From an uncultured Bacteroidota bacterium (lineage in GTDB: Bacteria > Bacteroidota > Bacteroidia > Bacteroidales > UBA932): a stretch of DNA of 64,000 nt. Shown here in pieces: positions 42,934-51,823 of this stretch. Each line of letters starts with the position of its first letter. The stretch's first letter is position 1. The position numbers and the translations under genes were made by a program. The stretch lies in contig CALGSW010000002.1 in the NCBI GenBank assembly GCA_937901965.1, positions 124,001 to 188,000 on the forward strand, in the 5' to 3' direction. Under the pieces are notes generated by a model, which searched no databases, was not told the DNA's origin, and saw nothing but the letters and a program-made list of their open reading frames with translations.

Positions 42934-44421
42934 ATGAAAATTAACATATCATATTTTGCTATAATTATAATAGCCCTAATATCAACATCATGTGAAAAGT
43001 ATCTTGATGTAAACAAAGATCCCAACAACCCTGTTGAGGAGCATATCAGGGTAGAGCAAAGACTTCCGGCTGCACTTTACTATACAGCTTTGCAAGAGGT
43101 TACTCAGCTAAATCAGCTTGGTTCTTTCTGGGGAGGATACTGGGGAACCTCTAATGAGGGGAGCAACAGCTACAAAAAGGAGCAACTCTACAATGGCCCC
43201 GCAATAATGGCAAAGAGAGACGGTATCCCCATCTGGGAAAATGGTTACACCTATTTGAACTATTATGAACTACTCAAGGCAGATGCAGAGGGGGAGGGGG
43301 CTCCTGCCTATTCTGCAATTGCAATGATAATGCAAGCCTGGCACTATCTTAGACTAGTTGATACCTACGGAGATATCCCTTTTACACAAGCTCTTCAGGG
43401 GCAAAAATACCCGCGGCCGGTTTACGATGACGGTTCAGATGTTTACAAAGCATCAATTGATATGCTCTCATCAGCTATAGATCTCCTTGGAAGGAGCCCC
43501 CTCCCTTCAGAAAAACGCCCGGCTAAGGATGACATTCTCTTTAACGGGGACCTTGGTAAATGGATACAGTTTGCAAACACAATAAAACTCAGAGCACTGT
43601 TAAGAGGCAGTGAGGTAAGCAATAGCAGTTATATACAGACTGAGATTGCAAAAATTGGCTCTGTTCTGAATGAAACAGCACAGGTTCAGCCCGGTTTTAA
43701 CGCAACAAACCTCAATCCATTCTGGAGCACCTACTATAGGAACAGTTCAAACAAAACTACAAACGGATACATACACATCAGGCCTACTCAGTTCGCTATT
43801 GACAGTTACTATTCACTCTCAGACCCAAGGCTGTCAAGGCTCTATGCGAAGAAAAAAAACGGTGTTTATAAAGGTGTAATCTTTGGATATGAGGGTACCG
43901 ATGCATCATTCAATAAAGATAACACCTCTCCGTTTTTTGGTCCGGCTGAAAATGGCGGAAAGTCTGCTGCTATCCTTAAGAGCCAGACTCAGCCAATAAT
44001 ATTGATAAGTGCTGCGGAGAGCTGGTTCCTTCTGGCAGAAGCTGCTCACAGAGGCTGGATACAAGGTGATGCGGCAGAGTACTACAGAAACGGTATATCG
44101 GCCTCCATGCAACAGATGGAGGTTTCTGCAACAGAGAGAGATGCTTATCTGGCTCACCCGGATGTGACCTTTAACAACACACTAGAGAGGATAATCCTTC
44201 AGAAATGGCTGGCTCTGAATTCAATATCAGGTTTTGAGGCTTGGAGCGACTACAGAAGGCTTGGCCTTCCTGAAATCCCAAATACACCAGGCACATCACC
44301 AGACGAGAGGCCTCGCAGACTTCTCTATCCTGAGACTGAGGTTCAGACCAACATTGCCGAGGTATCAAAAAGAGATATTAATAACATAACAACTGCCCGC
44401 GTTTGGTGGGATTCAAAATGA
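42934..44421 (+). CDS. SusD/RagB-like outer-membrane lipoprotein
   Basis: A 495-residue surface lipoprotein that caps the SusC channel and captures ligand. The signal MKINISYFAIIIIALISTSC ends at the lipobox Cys. CEKYLDVNKDPNNP is the family start, and a TPR-like helical core contains AWHYLRLVDTYGDIPF. It looks like the SusD-like_2 branch. It lies 21 nt after the receptor gene and overlaps the PepSY gene by 4 bp (ATGA), so the three are coupled. Confidence 0.93.
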   Translation: MKINISYFAIIIIALISTSCEKYLDVNKDPNNPVEEHIRVEQRLPAALYYTALQEVTQLNQLGSFWGGYWGTSNEGSNSYKKEQLYNGPAIMAKRDGIPIWENGYTYLNYYELLKADAEGEGAPAYSAIAMIMQAWHYLRLVDTYGDIPFTQALQGQKYPRPVYDDGSDVYKASIDMLSSAIDLLGRSPLPSEKRPAKDDILFNGDLGKWIQFANTIKLRALLRGSEVSNSSYIQTEIAKIGSVLNETAQVQPGFNATNLNPFWSTYYRNSSNKTTNGYIHIRPTQFAIDSYYSLSDPRLSRLYAKKKNGVYKGVIFGYEGTDASFNKDNTSPFFGPAENGGKSAAILKSQTQPIILISAAESWFLLAEAAHRGWIQGDAAEYYRNGISASMQQMEVSATERDAYLAHPDVTFNNTLERIILQKWLALNSISGFEAWSDYRRLGLPEIPNTPGTSPDERPRRLLYPETEVQTNIAEVSKRDINNITTARVWWDSK

Positions 44422-45560
44422 AAAAAATACTCCTCAAACTCCACCTCTGGATTTCACTCCCCTTTGGTCTGATAATAGCACTAATCTGCTTTACCGGTTC
44501 CATAATGGTATTTGAAAAAGAGATTAATGAATTGGTTTATAAAGAGAGGTACAAAGTTACCCCGGTAAGTGGAGAGAGGATCACTCCGGCTGAGGCGGCC
44601 GCTGTTGCGGCCGCCGTACTGCCCGACACTATGAATATAGCATCTGTACAGATACCTTTTGATGAAGTGTCCACTTATGCAGTTTCAACACCCGGGCGCA
44701 GACGTATAACAGTTTATGTAAATCCATACACAGCTGAGGTTACAGCGATTCAGAATCCGGGAGACGGTAAATTCTTCTCAACAGTAAGAGAATTGCACAG
44801 ATGGCTCTCATTCAGAGGCGAAAGCCGGTCGATAGGAAAGAATATTATTGGCGTCACCACCTTCGCAATGGTTATTATCCTCATTACAGGCCTTGTAGCC
44901 TGGATCCCAAAAAGCAGAAAAGGGCTTAAAAACCGACTCAGGATTAGTTTCAGCCACGGATGGAGACGTTTCTGGCATGACCTTCATGTTGCCGGCGGCT
45001 TTTACACAATCCTCCTACTGCTCCTTATGAGTCTTACCGGACTAACCTGGTCATTTGACTGGTATAGGAATGCAACTTATAAACTATTTGGTGCCGAACT
45101 ACCAAAGGCTACTCCGGTAACAGCTCCTGCTGTTGCCTCTTCCCCTGCGAAGAAAGACACATCTGCAAGCGTCTCTCCGGTCAAACCAGCAGTCCGTTCA
45201 ACAGACTTCACCATCTGGGACACCGCCCTCGTTGAAACACTCAAGATAACATCCTCATGGAAAACCATCACTATCACAGATGGTTCCATTCAGGTAGCCC
45301 CCGACAAACCATTCGGCAATACACGTGCTTCAGACAGATACAAATTTGACAAAAAGAGCGGCCAGATCACTGATGCCGAACTTTATCGGGACCAACCCAA
45401 AGCCTCCAAACTAAGAGGCTGGCTCTACTCTCTTCACACCGGCTCCTGGGGAGGAATATTTGTTAAAGTCCTCTATCTGATTGCTGCACTGATGGGCGGA
45501 ATCCTTCCCGTAACAGGTTACTATTTGTACGCCAAGAGGGTACTCTTCAGGAAAAAATAG
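44418..45560 (+). CDS. PepSY-associated membrane protein (iron-regulated type)
   Basis: A 380-residue inner-membrane protein with four membrane segments (about 10-35, 150-175, 195-220, 345-370) and PepSY-type periplasmic domains between them. Such proteins are often encoded beside TonB receptors for siderophores and may act as reductases. This gives the receptor pair a probable iron or metal link. The ATG at 44418 overlaps the SusD stop. The loop at about 225-265 is rich in Ala, Pro, Thr and Val (low complexity). Confidence 0.87.
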   Translation: MKKILLKLHLWISLPFGLIIALICFTGSIMVFEKEINELVYKERYKVTPVSGERITPAEAAAVAAAVLPDTMNIASVQIPFDEVSTYAVSTPGRRRITVYVNPYTAEVTAIQNPGDGKFFSTVRELHRWLSFRGESRSIGKNIIGVTTFAMVIILITGLVAWIPKSRKGLKNRLRISFSHGWRRFWHDLHVAGGFYTILLLLLMSLTGLTWSFDWYRNATYKLFGAELPKATPVTAPAVASSPAKKDTSASVSPVKPAVRSTDFTIWDTALVETLKITSSWKTITITDGSIQVAPDKPFGNTRASDRYKFDKKSGQITDAELYRDQPKASKLRGWLYSLHTGSWGGIFVKVLYLIAALMGGILPVTGYYLYAKRVLFRKK

Positions 45561-45567
45561 GGTATTT

Positions 45568-45752
45568 TTCGCTGTGGCGGAGACTCCTTCAGTTTTCAGC
45601 TTGTTCATCTCTGGTAACTGCATGACATGTATTCATCTACCCGATGTGACTCCGGAGCTTTTCCTCCTCGCTCTCTTCGTTCGCTGTGGCGGAGGCTCCG
45701 TCGTCTACACCGGTTAGCTGAATAAGGAGAAACATGTAGTTGCCGGGGATGA
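45568..45752. repeat. Imperfect long palindrome after the PepSY gene
   Basis: TTCGCTGTGGCGGAG occurs at about 45568 and 45678 as a direct repeat. TGTTCATCTCTGGTAACTGC in the left half matches, inverted, the GTAGTTGCCGGGGATGAACA before 45753. No gene lies in 45561-46596; the whole kilobase is repeats. Confidence 0.6.
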
Positions 45753-45889
45753 ACAGGCGTGGGTGGGACAAGCATCTATGGGGTTGTTTTTGAAGTTGTT
45801 GTAAAACACAAAGTGTTGATTACATGAATTTTATGTTTTGCAACATATAGTTTTTCAACCAGATAGATGCTTGTCCCACCCAAGCCTGC
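45753..45889 (+). repeat. 137-bp palindromic element, copy 2
   Basis: 27-bp terminal arms (45753-45779, 45863-45889) differ at the outermost base and one arm position (GGCG left, GGCT right when read the same way). Inner arms also pair: GGTTG with CAACC, and GTTGTAAAACA with TGTTTTGCAAC, so the whole unit can fold into one long hairpin. Confidence 0.88.
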
Positions 45890-46168
45890 GAGACTTTGAG
45901 CCACAAGGGCACCTGCATTCAGCCTCCTTCTACTGCCGAAGGCTATCAAAAGGCCGGGCGAAGACCCGGCACCTTCAAAACTGGAGCCGACTGCTCCCCG
46001 CGTCGCCGTATGTAGCAGACAAATAGATGTTTAACACTTTAACCGAGGGGTCACCCGTCGGATTGATTGTCAACTCTCAATCTAACTGAATGTTATATCC
46101 ACGCGGGCACATGTAGCCTTCTGCAGATTTAAATGGTGCTTCGCGGTGTTAAGCCTTTCGGCAGAAAA

Positions 46169-46304
46169 ACAGGCTAGGGTGGGACAAGCATTTATGGGGT
46201 TGTTTTTGAAGTGGTTGTAAAATGCAAGTTGTTGATTATATGAGTTTTATGTTTTGCGACACGCAGGTTTTAAATAGATAGATGCTTGTCCCACCCTAGC
46301 CTGC
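46169..46304 (+). repeat. 137-bp palindromic element, copy 3
   Basis: Arms at 46169-46195 and 46278-46304 read GGCTAGGGTGGG on both sides, where copy 1 has GGCGTGGGTGGG on both sides. Both arms have changed together, which is the pattern expected if pairing matters or if arms are corrected against each other. Confidence 0.88.
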
Positions 46305-46596
46305 GAGATTTTGAGCCACAAGGGCACCTGCATTCCGCCTCCTTCTACTGCCGAAGGCTAAAAAAGGCCGGGCGAAGACCCGGCACCTTCAAAACTGGAG
46401 CCGACTGTTCCCCGCGTCGCCGTATGTAGCAGACAAATAGATGTTTAACACTTTAACCGAGGGGTCACCCGTCGGATTGATTGTCAACTCTCACTCTGAC
46501 TGAATGTTATAGCCACGTGGGCATATGTCGCCGCCTTTCGCAGATTTAAATGGTGCTTCGCAGTATTGAGCCGTTCGGCAGAAGACAGGAGTAGAC

Positions 46597-49500
46597 TTAC
46601 TTGGTTGTAATCAGCACCTCGTCAATAAAAATAAAGCCCTCACCACCTGCTCCTTCGTGCCATCCCTCATCCGGGATTGTACCATAGTTTTTGGCGAAGA
46701 CTTTAATGTAACGGCCTGTTACTAATTTGTGAGAACTGTCATTTTGTAAATTATCTCCGGTATTTGTAAACTCCAGGATCATATCCTGTATTTGAAGTTT
46801 CCAGTCCTGTTCACCCACTTTATTATCAATCCTGCCTAGGAGTTCAAATTTCTCACCGTCATCTGAGATAAAGAACTCAACATATCTGGGCATCCAGATC
46901 CATGAGCGGGCATCCTGCAGGAAACCCGCACCCACCTTTGTAATTGTTTTCACGCTTCCAAGGTCCACAATTGCAGTTAAGTCTGTATCCTGATAACCCT
47001 GCCATCCTCCAAGCCTGAAGTTCTCCGCACCCCTGACACCATCAATCAGCCCTTCGTCTCCACCTGCATTGTACTGTTTATTGTATTTTGACAGCAGAGA
47101 TATTTTCCATTCACTGTTTACCTTTCTTAGTGAACAAGTTACTGTAGAGCTTTGTTTGCCTGAACTGTTTATGGAGTAGGCTTCAAGTACGCAGCTCTCT
47201 CTTAAAATTATTGGTTTAGAGTATTCCTTAAACTCTCCTGAGGCAATCCGCCAGAAAAGCCTCTCTTTGCCGCCTTTGTCTGATTGCTCAGTATTACCTC
47301 TGCCCGTAAGGCTTACAACTGTTGAATCTTTGAATATATATTCAGAGGCCTCAAACCATGGGGCAAGAGGAATAGCTTCGACCATCATGCCTAAGTTTTC
47401 ACCTGAAGTAACTGAACTATTGATATTCATTATTGATACCGGACGGTCTCCCTTTGCTACTCCAAATGAGTAAGATGGTGAAGAGGAGGTTTTGAATATA
47501 AGTTCACCGCCGTTTTCAATGCTTTTGTGAGAAATGTAGCTCTTTGTGTACTCCTCGCCATTTAGCTTTAAAGCGTGTACGTATATGTCTGTGTCAGGTT
47601 TTGCGCTGTTATCTGAAGATTGAGCTTTTACAGTGAACGTTTTCCCGCTCTCCATATTAATCTTTGCACTTTTAAACAATGGTGAACCTATTGTGTAGGT
47701 GGGATCCCCGGGAGTTACAGGATAGAATCCGAGAGCACTCATCACATACCATGCGCTCATCTGTCCGCAGTCCTCATTTCCGCTTAGACCATCCGGGGCA
47801 GATGTGTAGAGCTCTGTCATAATACGTTTAACCATCTGCTGGGTTTTCCAAGGTGCTCCTGCATAGTTGTAAAGGTATGCTATATGGTGGCTCGGCTCAT
47901 TTCCGTGGGCATATTGCCCTATTAAACCGGTAATATCAACCTGAGTCCTTCCCGTTGTCTTTTCAGGAGCTGAAAAAAGGGCATCCAGCCTCTCAATATA
48001 GGCCTTATCTCCTCCAAGCATTTTAATATGACTCTCAATATCATGCGGAACATAGAAACTGTACTGCCATGAGTTGGCCTCTGTAAAGTGCACGTTAACC
48101 TCAGAAGGCTCAAATGGTTTCAGCCAGCTGCCGTTAATCCTCGGCCTCATAAAGCCGGTCTGAGGGTCTGCAATATTTTTCCAAGACTGTGCCCTCTTAG
48201 CATATTCAGCATAAATTCCCGCTTCGCCAAGCTCATGGGCCATTTGAGCAATACACCAGTCATCGTAAGCATATTCAAGTGTTTTAGAGACCGATTCGTG
48301 TTCAAGGTCGGCAGGTACATAGCCATGTTTCATATACTCCCTTATTCCAAACTCATCCTTTCTTGAGCTCTCAACCATTGCATTCAGAGCCTCTCTCTTG
48401 TCAAAACCACCGATACCTTTTATCGCGGCATCAGTTATTACAGAGACTGAGTGGTAGCCAATCATGCAGTTGGTCTCATTACCGGAGAGCTCCCATATTG
48501 GCAGTTTTCCGGCCTCTCTGAACATTGCAAGCATAGATTTGATAAAATGGGACGTTCTCTCCCTCTCAATAATTGTCATAAGCGGATGCAGTGTTCTGTA
48601 TGTGTCCCATAGAGAGAAGACAGAGTAATGTTCATAGCCGATAGCTGTATGAATCATCCTGTCCATCCCCCTGTATTCGCCATTTGCGTCGGAAATAAGG
48701 TTAGGGGCTATTGCAGTGTGATAAAGTGCTGTATAAAAGGTTTTAAGATGCTCTTCATTGCTGCTCTCAACCTCAATTTTCCCCAAAAAGTCATTCCATG
48801 CCCTCTCCGTCACTTTGCGTAATCCGTTAAAATCCCAGGCAGGAGACTCAGCCTCAAGATTCATCTTTGCATTATCCGTAGAAACAGTTGAAATACCCAC
48901 TTTTACCAGAAGTGTATTGTTGTCTTTCAGGCCCGATTCTGATGTTTGAGTGCCGTCAAACTGAACCAGTACCTTACGTTTCATCTCACGCATCTTTACC
49001 TTTGCAAATGGTTCCGAGAACTCCATATAGAAATAGACCACCTGATCTTTTGCCCATGAGCGGGAACGTCTGTATCCCTTGAGTGCATTGTTGCCTTGTA
49101 TCTCTACATTCCACTCAATAAGGGGGTCCCTGTGTGCAAGGTCCAGAACAACCTCTCTGCTGCTACCGGGAGTATATGTATATTTATGAAAACCCACCCT
49201 TCTTCCGGCAGTCAGCTCGGCCTTAACTCCCCATTTATCCAGGAATACCTCGTAGAAACCCGGAGAGGCCTTCTCGCTTGCCTTTTGAAAAGGAGATTTA
49301 TACTCGTCATTAACAATTTCGTCACCTTTGTACCCACTCACAGGCATCAGCAGTATATCACATAAGTCCATTGCTCCGGTTCCACTAAGATGGGTGTGGC
49401 TAAATCCATAAATAGCACTGTCTGAATAGTGGTAGCCCGAGCAACCGTCCCATCCTGTCAGGCGGGTATCCGGGCTCAGTTGCACCATCCCAAAAGGGTA

Positions 49501-49665
49501 GGCGGCTCCCGGAAATGTGTGACCGTGGAAATCGGTCCCCACAAAAGGATTAACTAACTTTGTGTACTCTTTTACAGATTTTGACTCCTTTTCTGATTTG
49601 CCCGAGAGCGGAGTGAAAACAAGCAGTAATGCAAAAGCAACTGCAGTTGAGAGAAGTTTTTTCAT
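46597..49665 (-). CDS. GH92 alpha-mannosidase with C-terminal F5/8-type domain
   Basis: A 1022-residue secreted exo-alpha-mannosidase, acting on mannose-rich glycans such as host or yeast N-glycans. It has a signal peptide (MKKLLSTAVAFALLLVFTPL), an N-terminal beta domain (YTKLVNPFVGTD, HGHTFPGAAYPFGMVQLSPD, HTHLSGTGAMD) and an (alpha/alpha)6 catalytic barrel (SLWDTYRTLHPLMT, GLSGNEDCGQMSAWYVMSALGFYP). A chitobiase-like beta domain (about 785-860) and a discoidin/F5-8C domain (about 880-1022) complete it, the latter possibly a carbohydrate-binding module. Start ATG at 49665, after a -7 box. The gene ends right at the repeat cluster. Confidence 0.93.
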   Translation of the reverse strand: MKKLLSTAVAFALLLVFTPLSGKSEKESKSVKEYTKLVNPFVGTDFHGHTFPGAAYPFGMVQLSPDTRLTGWDGCSGYHYSDSAIYGFSHTHLSGTGAMDLCDILLMPVSGYKGDEIVNDEYKSPFQKASEKASPGFYEVFLDKWGVKAELTAGRRVGFHKYTYTPGSSREVVLDLAHRDPLIEWNVEIQGNNALKGYRRSRSWAKDQVVYFYMEFSEPFAKVKMREMKRKVLVQFDGTQTSESGLKDNNTLLVKVGISTVSTDNAKMNLEAESPAWDFNGLRKVTERAWNDFLGKIEVESSNEEHLKTFYTALYHTAIAPNLISDANGEYRGMDRMIHTAIGYEHYSVFSLWDTYRTLHPLMTIIERERTSHFIKSMLAMFREAGKLPIWELSGNETNCMIGYHSVSVITDAAIKGIGGFDKREALNAMVESSRKDEFGIREYMKHGYVPADLEHESVSKTLEYAYDDWCIAQMAHELGEAGIYAEYAKRAQSWKNIADPQTGFMRPRINGSWLKPFEPSEVNVHFTEANSWQYSFYVPHDIESHIKMLGGDKAYIERLDALFSAPEKTTGRTQVDITGLIGQYAHGNEPSHHIAYLYNYAGAPWKTQQMVKRIMTELYTSAPDGLSGNEDCGQMSAWYVMSALGFYPVTPGDPTYTIGSPLFKSAKINMESGKTFTVKAQSSDNSAKPDTDIYVHALKLNGEEYTKSYISHKSIENGGELIFKTSSSPSYSFGVAKGDRPVSIMNINSSVTSGENLGMMVEAIPLAPWFEASEYIFKDSTVVSLTGRGNTEQSDKGGKERLFWRIASGEFKEYSKPIILRESCVLEAYSINSSGKQSSTVTCSLRKVNSEWKISLLSKYNKQYNAGGDEGLIDGVRGAENFRLGGWQGYQDTDLTAIVDLGSVKTITKVGAGFLQDARSWIWMPRYVEFFISDDGEKFELLGRIDNKVGEQDWKLQIQDMILEFTNTGDNLQNDSSHKLVTGRYIKVFAKNYGTIPDEGWHEGAGGEGFIFIDEVLITTK

Positions 49666-49701
49666 AGGTGTTGTGTATTTATCGCAAAAGCGAGAGCTAC
49701 A

Positions 49702-49709
49702 CAAATATA
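49702..49709 (-). promoter_or_regulatory. -7 box for the GH92 gene
   Basis: TATATTTG on the minus strand fits TAnnTTTG and lies 36 nt before the ATG, within the 59-nt gap after the preceding gene, so GH92 can be expressed alone. Confidence 0.45.
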
Positions 49710-49724
49710 CCTAATTACACTCTT

Positions 49725-50894
49725 CTAATTACCCTCTGCAAGTGAAAAAATTTGTCTCCAGATATGAGATTCGCCCTTGATCTTTTCAACACATCCATCC
49801 GCAGGGGTTCGCACCATTCCCGGACTTGATTCCAGAAACACTACAACCATAAAGATAATCCTTTCTGAGCTGTGTCTGAGGGCCGGGTTCAGCTTGTAGA
49901 GAGGTGTTCCGTGTTCAATCATATTATCAGGGATGAGATCAGAGTACAGGCCTGTTATCTGCTGAGCTCCGTGTGACCAAACAGCCTGCTTTGCCCTTTC
50001 AGAGGCCGTCATAACAGCAAGTTCATCTTCAAGTGATTTTAAAACTGTTTTATAGTGTAAGTACATTGGATCTGCCAATGCTTCAGACTTTAAGTCTCTT
50101 GAAATATGTTTTTCTGTCTCCTTTATCACCTGTTCAAGACCCTTAACTGCCTCCATTATGCTTGCAGCTGTCTCCGGATCACTCTTCTTCATAGCCTCTG
50201 CCATTTTTTTCATCTCGGCATGCTGAAGCTTCGTCTCTTGGAGGTTATCACTCATTGTCTCCTGCTCCTTAATCCCAATGTTTTCATCAGACTCAAACAT
50301 CTTTGTCTTCTCCCGCTCCTCTTCAATAATTGCTTTGAGGTACTCCTCACGTGAGCACGGAAGAAAAGGATTGTTCACCCCTGGCGCTACAAGTACATAT
50401 TTATAAGATCCGCAATCGTAGAGCGGGTAACCGTTAAACTCACCCACTTTGGAAGGGAGCTCAAAGAATGTGCTTCGTATTATATTTCCAGAGGCTGTTT
50501 TAGTGTCATTTATATAAACATTTAATGACGACGAGCCTTTGTGATAGTAATCTCCCTCTGGATTATCATCGCTTCTCACAAGATTACTGAAGTTGAGCTC
50601 AACATTTGTAAATTCGGACAGGGAGCCGTATGCCACTATGTCTACCCCTTTTGCACCCCTGACTGTCTCAGATGAGAGTAAAATTGAAGAAATTTTTTCA
50701 AGCCTGTCTTTCAGAAAATCAGCTGATTCTCCCGGATAGATTTCCCGGAAAGAGTATCCGACATCTGTTTTAGATGTGACACTTCCTTTTTTTTCAGGTG
50801 CAAATTTATAACCATCCTGACCACTCAACTCAAAAGAGAGCAGAACCATCAAACCGGCAATGAATGATTTATAACTAATCTTAGCCTTTACCAT
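49725..50894 (-). CDS. Hypothetical secreted protein, helical centre
   Basis: A 389-residue protein, not recognised. The start MVKAKISYKSFIAGLMVLLSFELSGQ (ATG at 50894) is a signal peptide. The N-terminal third is beta-rich, with strands around VDIVAYGSLSEFTNVELNFS. The middle is a charged, probably coiled-coil region (about 215-300: TKLQHAEMKKMAEAMKKSDP). It lies 7 nt after the preceding secreted protein gene. With the OmpA-domain gene the three form an operon and probably an envelope complex. Confidence 0.65.
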   Translation of the reverse strand: MVKAKISYKSFIAGLMVLLSFELSGQDGYKFAPEKKGSVTSKTDVGYSFREIYPGESADFLKDRLEKISSILLSSETVRGAKGVDIVAYGSLSEFTNVELNFSNLVRSDDNPEGDYYHKGSSSLNVYINDTKTASGNIIRSTFFELPSKVGEFNGYPLYDCGSYKYVLVAPGVNNPFLPCSREEYLKAIIEEEREKTKMFESDENIGIKEQETMSDNLQETKLQHAEMKKMAEAMKKSDPETAASIMEAVKGLEQVIKETEKHISRDLKSEALADPMYLHYKTVLKSLEDELAVMTASERAKQAVWSHGAQQITGLYSDLIPDNMIEHGTPLYKLNPALRHSSERIIFMVVVFLESSPGMVRTPADGCVEKIKGESHIWRQIFSLAEGN

Positions 50895-50901
50895 TATTAG
50901 A

Positions 50902-51819
50902 TTATTCTTCAAATTTCCCGCACCTGAACATATAAGCATCACTTAATACGACGGCATACTCCTCAACAGCAGCTACTGCATAGAGATTTTCATCATTAAC
51001 TACTGCTGCAGAAACTCCCTGAACAGTAGCTATCTCATTGTCAAGCATCTGAAGCCTCCTGTACAGAGGTATAGCATATTTAAGTCCGGTCAGATACTTT
51101 GTAATATAATCAAGCATCAATGGAGACATAGTACTACAGTAGTCATTTTCACACTGATAAATCAATTTTTTAAACTTCAAATCCACTTTGGGGTCCTGCA
51201 TTAAAGCCCCGTCCGGCCACGGTGCACTCTCCCATGCTTGTTCAATTGACTTAATTTTCTCGTTTTTTTTGCGGGTTTCAATTGTATCCTTTACTTTAAT
51301 TTCCTGATACATTACTGCAAGCTTGTTGTAAATGGCATCAATCTCACCCTTTACCTTCACTCTCTCCTCATTCAGATTATATAATTTCTTTGCCCTGTCT
51401 GCATTTTCACCGGCCACTGGTTTCCCTGCCTTTGCCGATGCAACCTGTTTGGCGGCATACTCCTGAGCCCATTTCTCCTGCTCTGCCTCACTCATATTTG
51501 CAAGCTTCATAAGATCTGCCTGAGAGATTCCTGTCATTGCAGAGGCCGATGCATACGCCTCCCTCTCTGCCTCCTTTTCACTTTTACCGGCGGTAAGGCT
51601 AATCCTGTCTGAATACTCCTTGATTTTCCCCTTTACCAGAATAATCCTATCACTAAAGGCATCCACCTCAGACTCATCATTTGTGCAAACAGATGACGGA
51701 ATTGCAGGAAGCAGTCCCAGAAAGGCCTCAGGTGTACTCTGAGCCTTAATATCCGCTGAAAATGCAAATAGCAAGAGGAGAGCCACTATTGCCTCTCTTA
51801 AAAATCGTATCCTTTTCAT
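50902..51819 (-). CDS. Hypothetical secreted helical protein
   Basis: A 305-residue protein, not recognised. Signal peptide MKRIRFLREAIVALLLLFAFSADIKAQ. The rest is mostly helical and charged, with coiled-coil potential (about 150-190, LNEERVKVKGEIDAIYNKLA), and two cysteines (CEN and CSTM) near 240-245. It starts 4 nt after the OmpA-domain gene and is followed after 7 nt by another secreted protein gene. Confidence 0.65.
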   Translation of the reverse strand: MKRIRFLREAIVALLLLFAFSADIKAQSTPEAFLGLLPAIPSSVCTNDESEVDAFSDRIILVKGKIKEYSDRISLTAGKSEKEAEREAYASASAMTGISQADLMKLANMSEAEQEKWAQEYAAKQVASAKAGKPVAGENADRAKKLYNLNEERVKVKGEIDAIYNKLAVMYQEIKVKDTIETRKKNEKIKSIEQAWESAPWPDGALMQDPKVDLKFKKLIYQCENDYCSTMSPLMLDYITKYLTGLKYAIPLYRRLQMLDNEIATVQGVSAAVVNDENLYAVAAVEEYAVVLSDAYMFRCGKFEE

Positions 51820-51823
51820 AACT

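Larger units (their letters stand above)
45753..46589 (+). repeat. Two tandem copies of a ~416-bp unit
   Basis: Unit 1 spans 45753-46168 and unit 2 46169-about 46589. Each begins with the 137-bp palindromic element and continues with shared sequence: GAGCCACAAGGGCACCTGC, GGCCGGGCGAAGACCCGGC (a perfect GCCGGG hairpin), CCGCGTCGCCGTATGTAGC, TTAACACTTTAACCGAGGGG and ATTTAAATGGTGCTTCGC. Differences are scattered single bases. No open frame is kept between the two copies. Confidence 0.9.

Noticed and set aside
36838..46596. Integrative element with tRNA-Ser as attachment site
   Set aside because: I found no second copy of the tRNA 3' end and no integrase in the window; only the inverted repeats remain as evidence.
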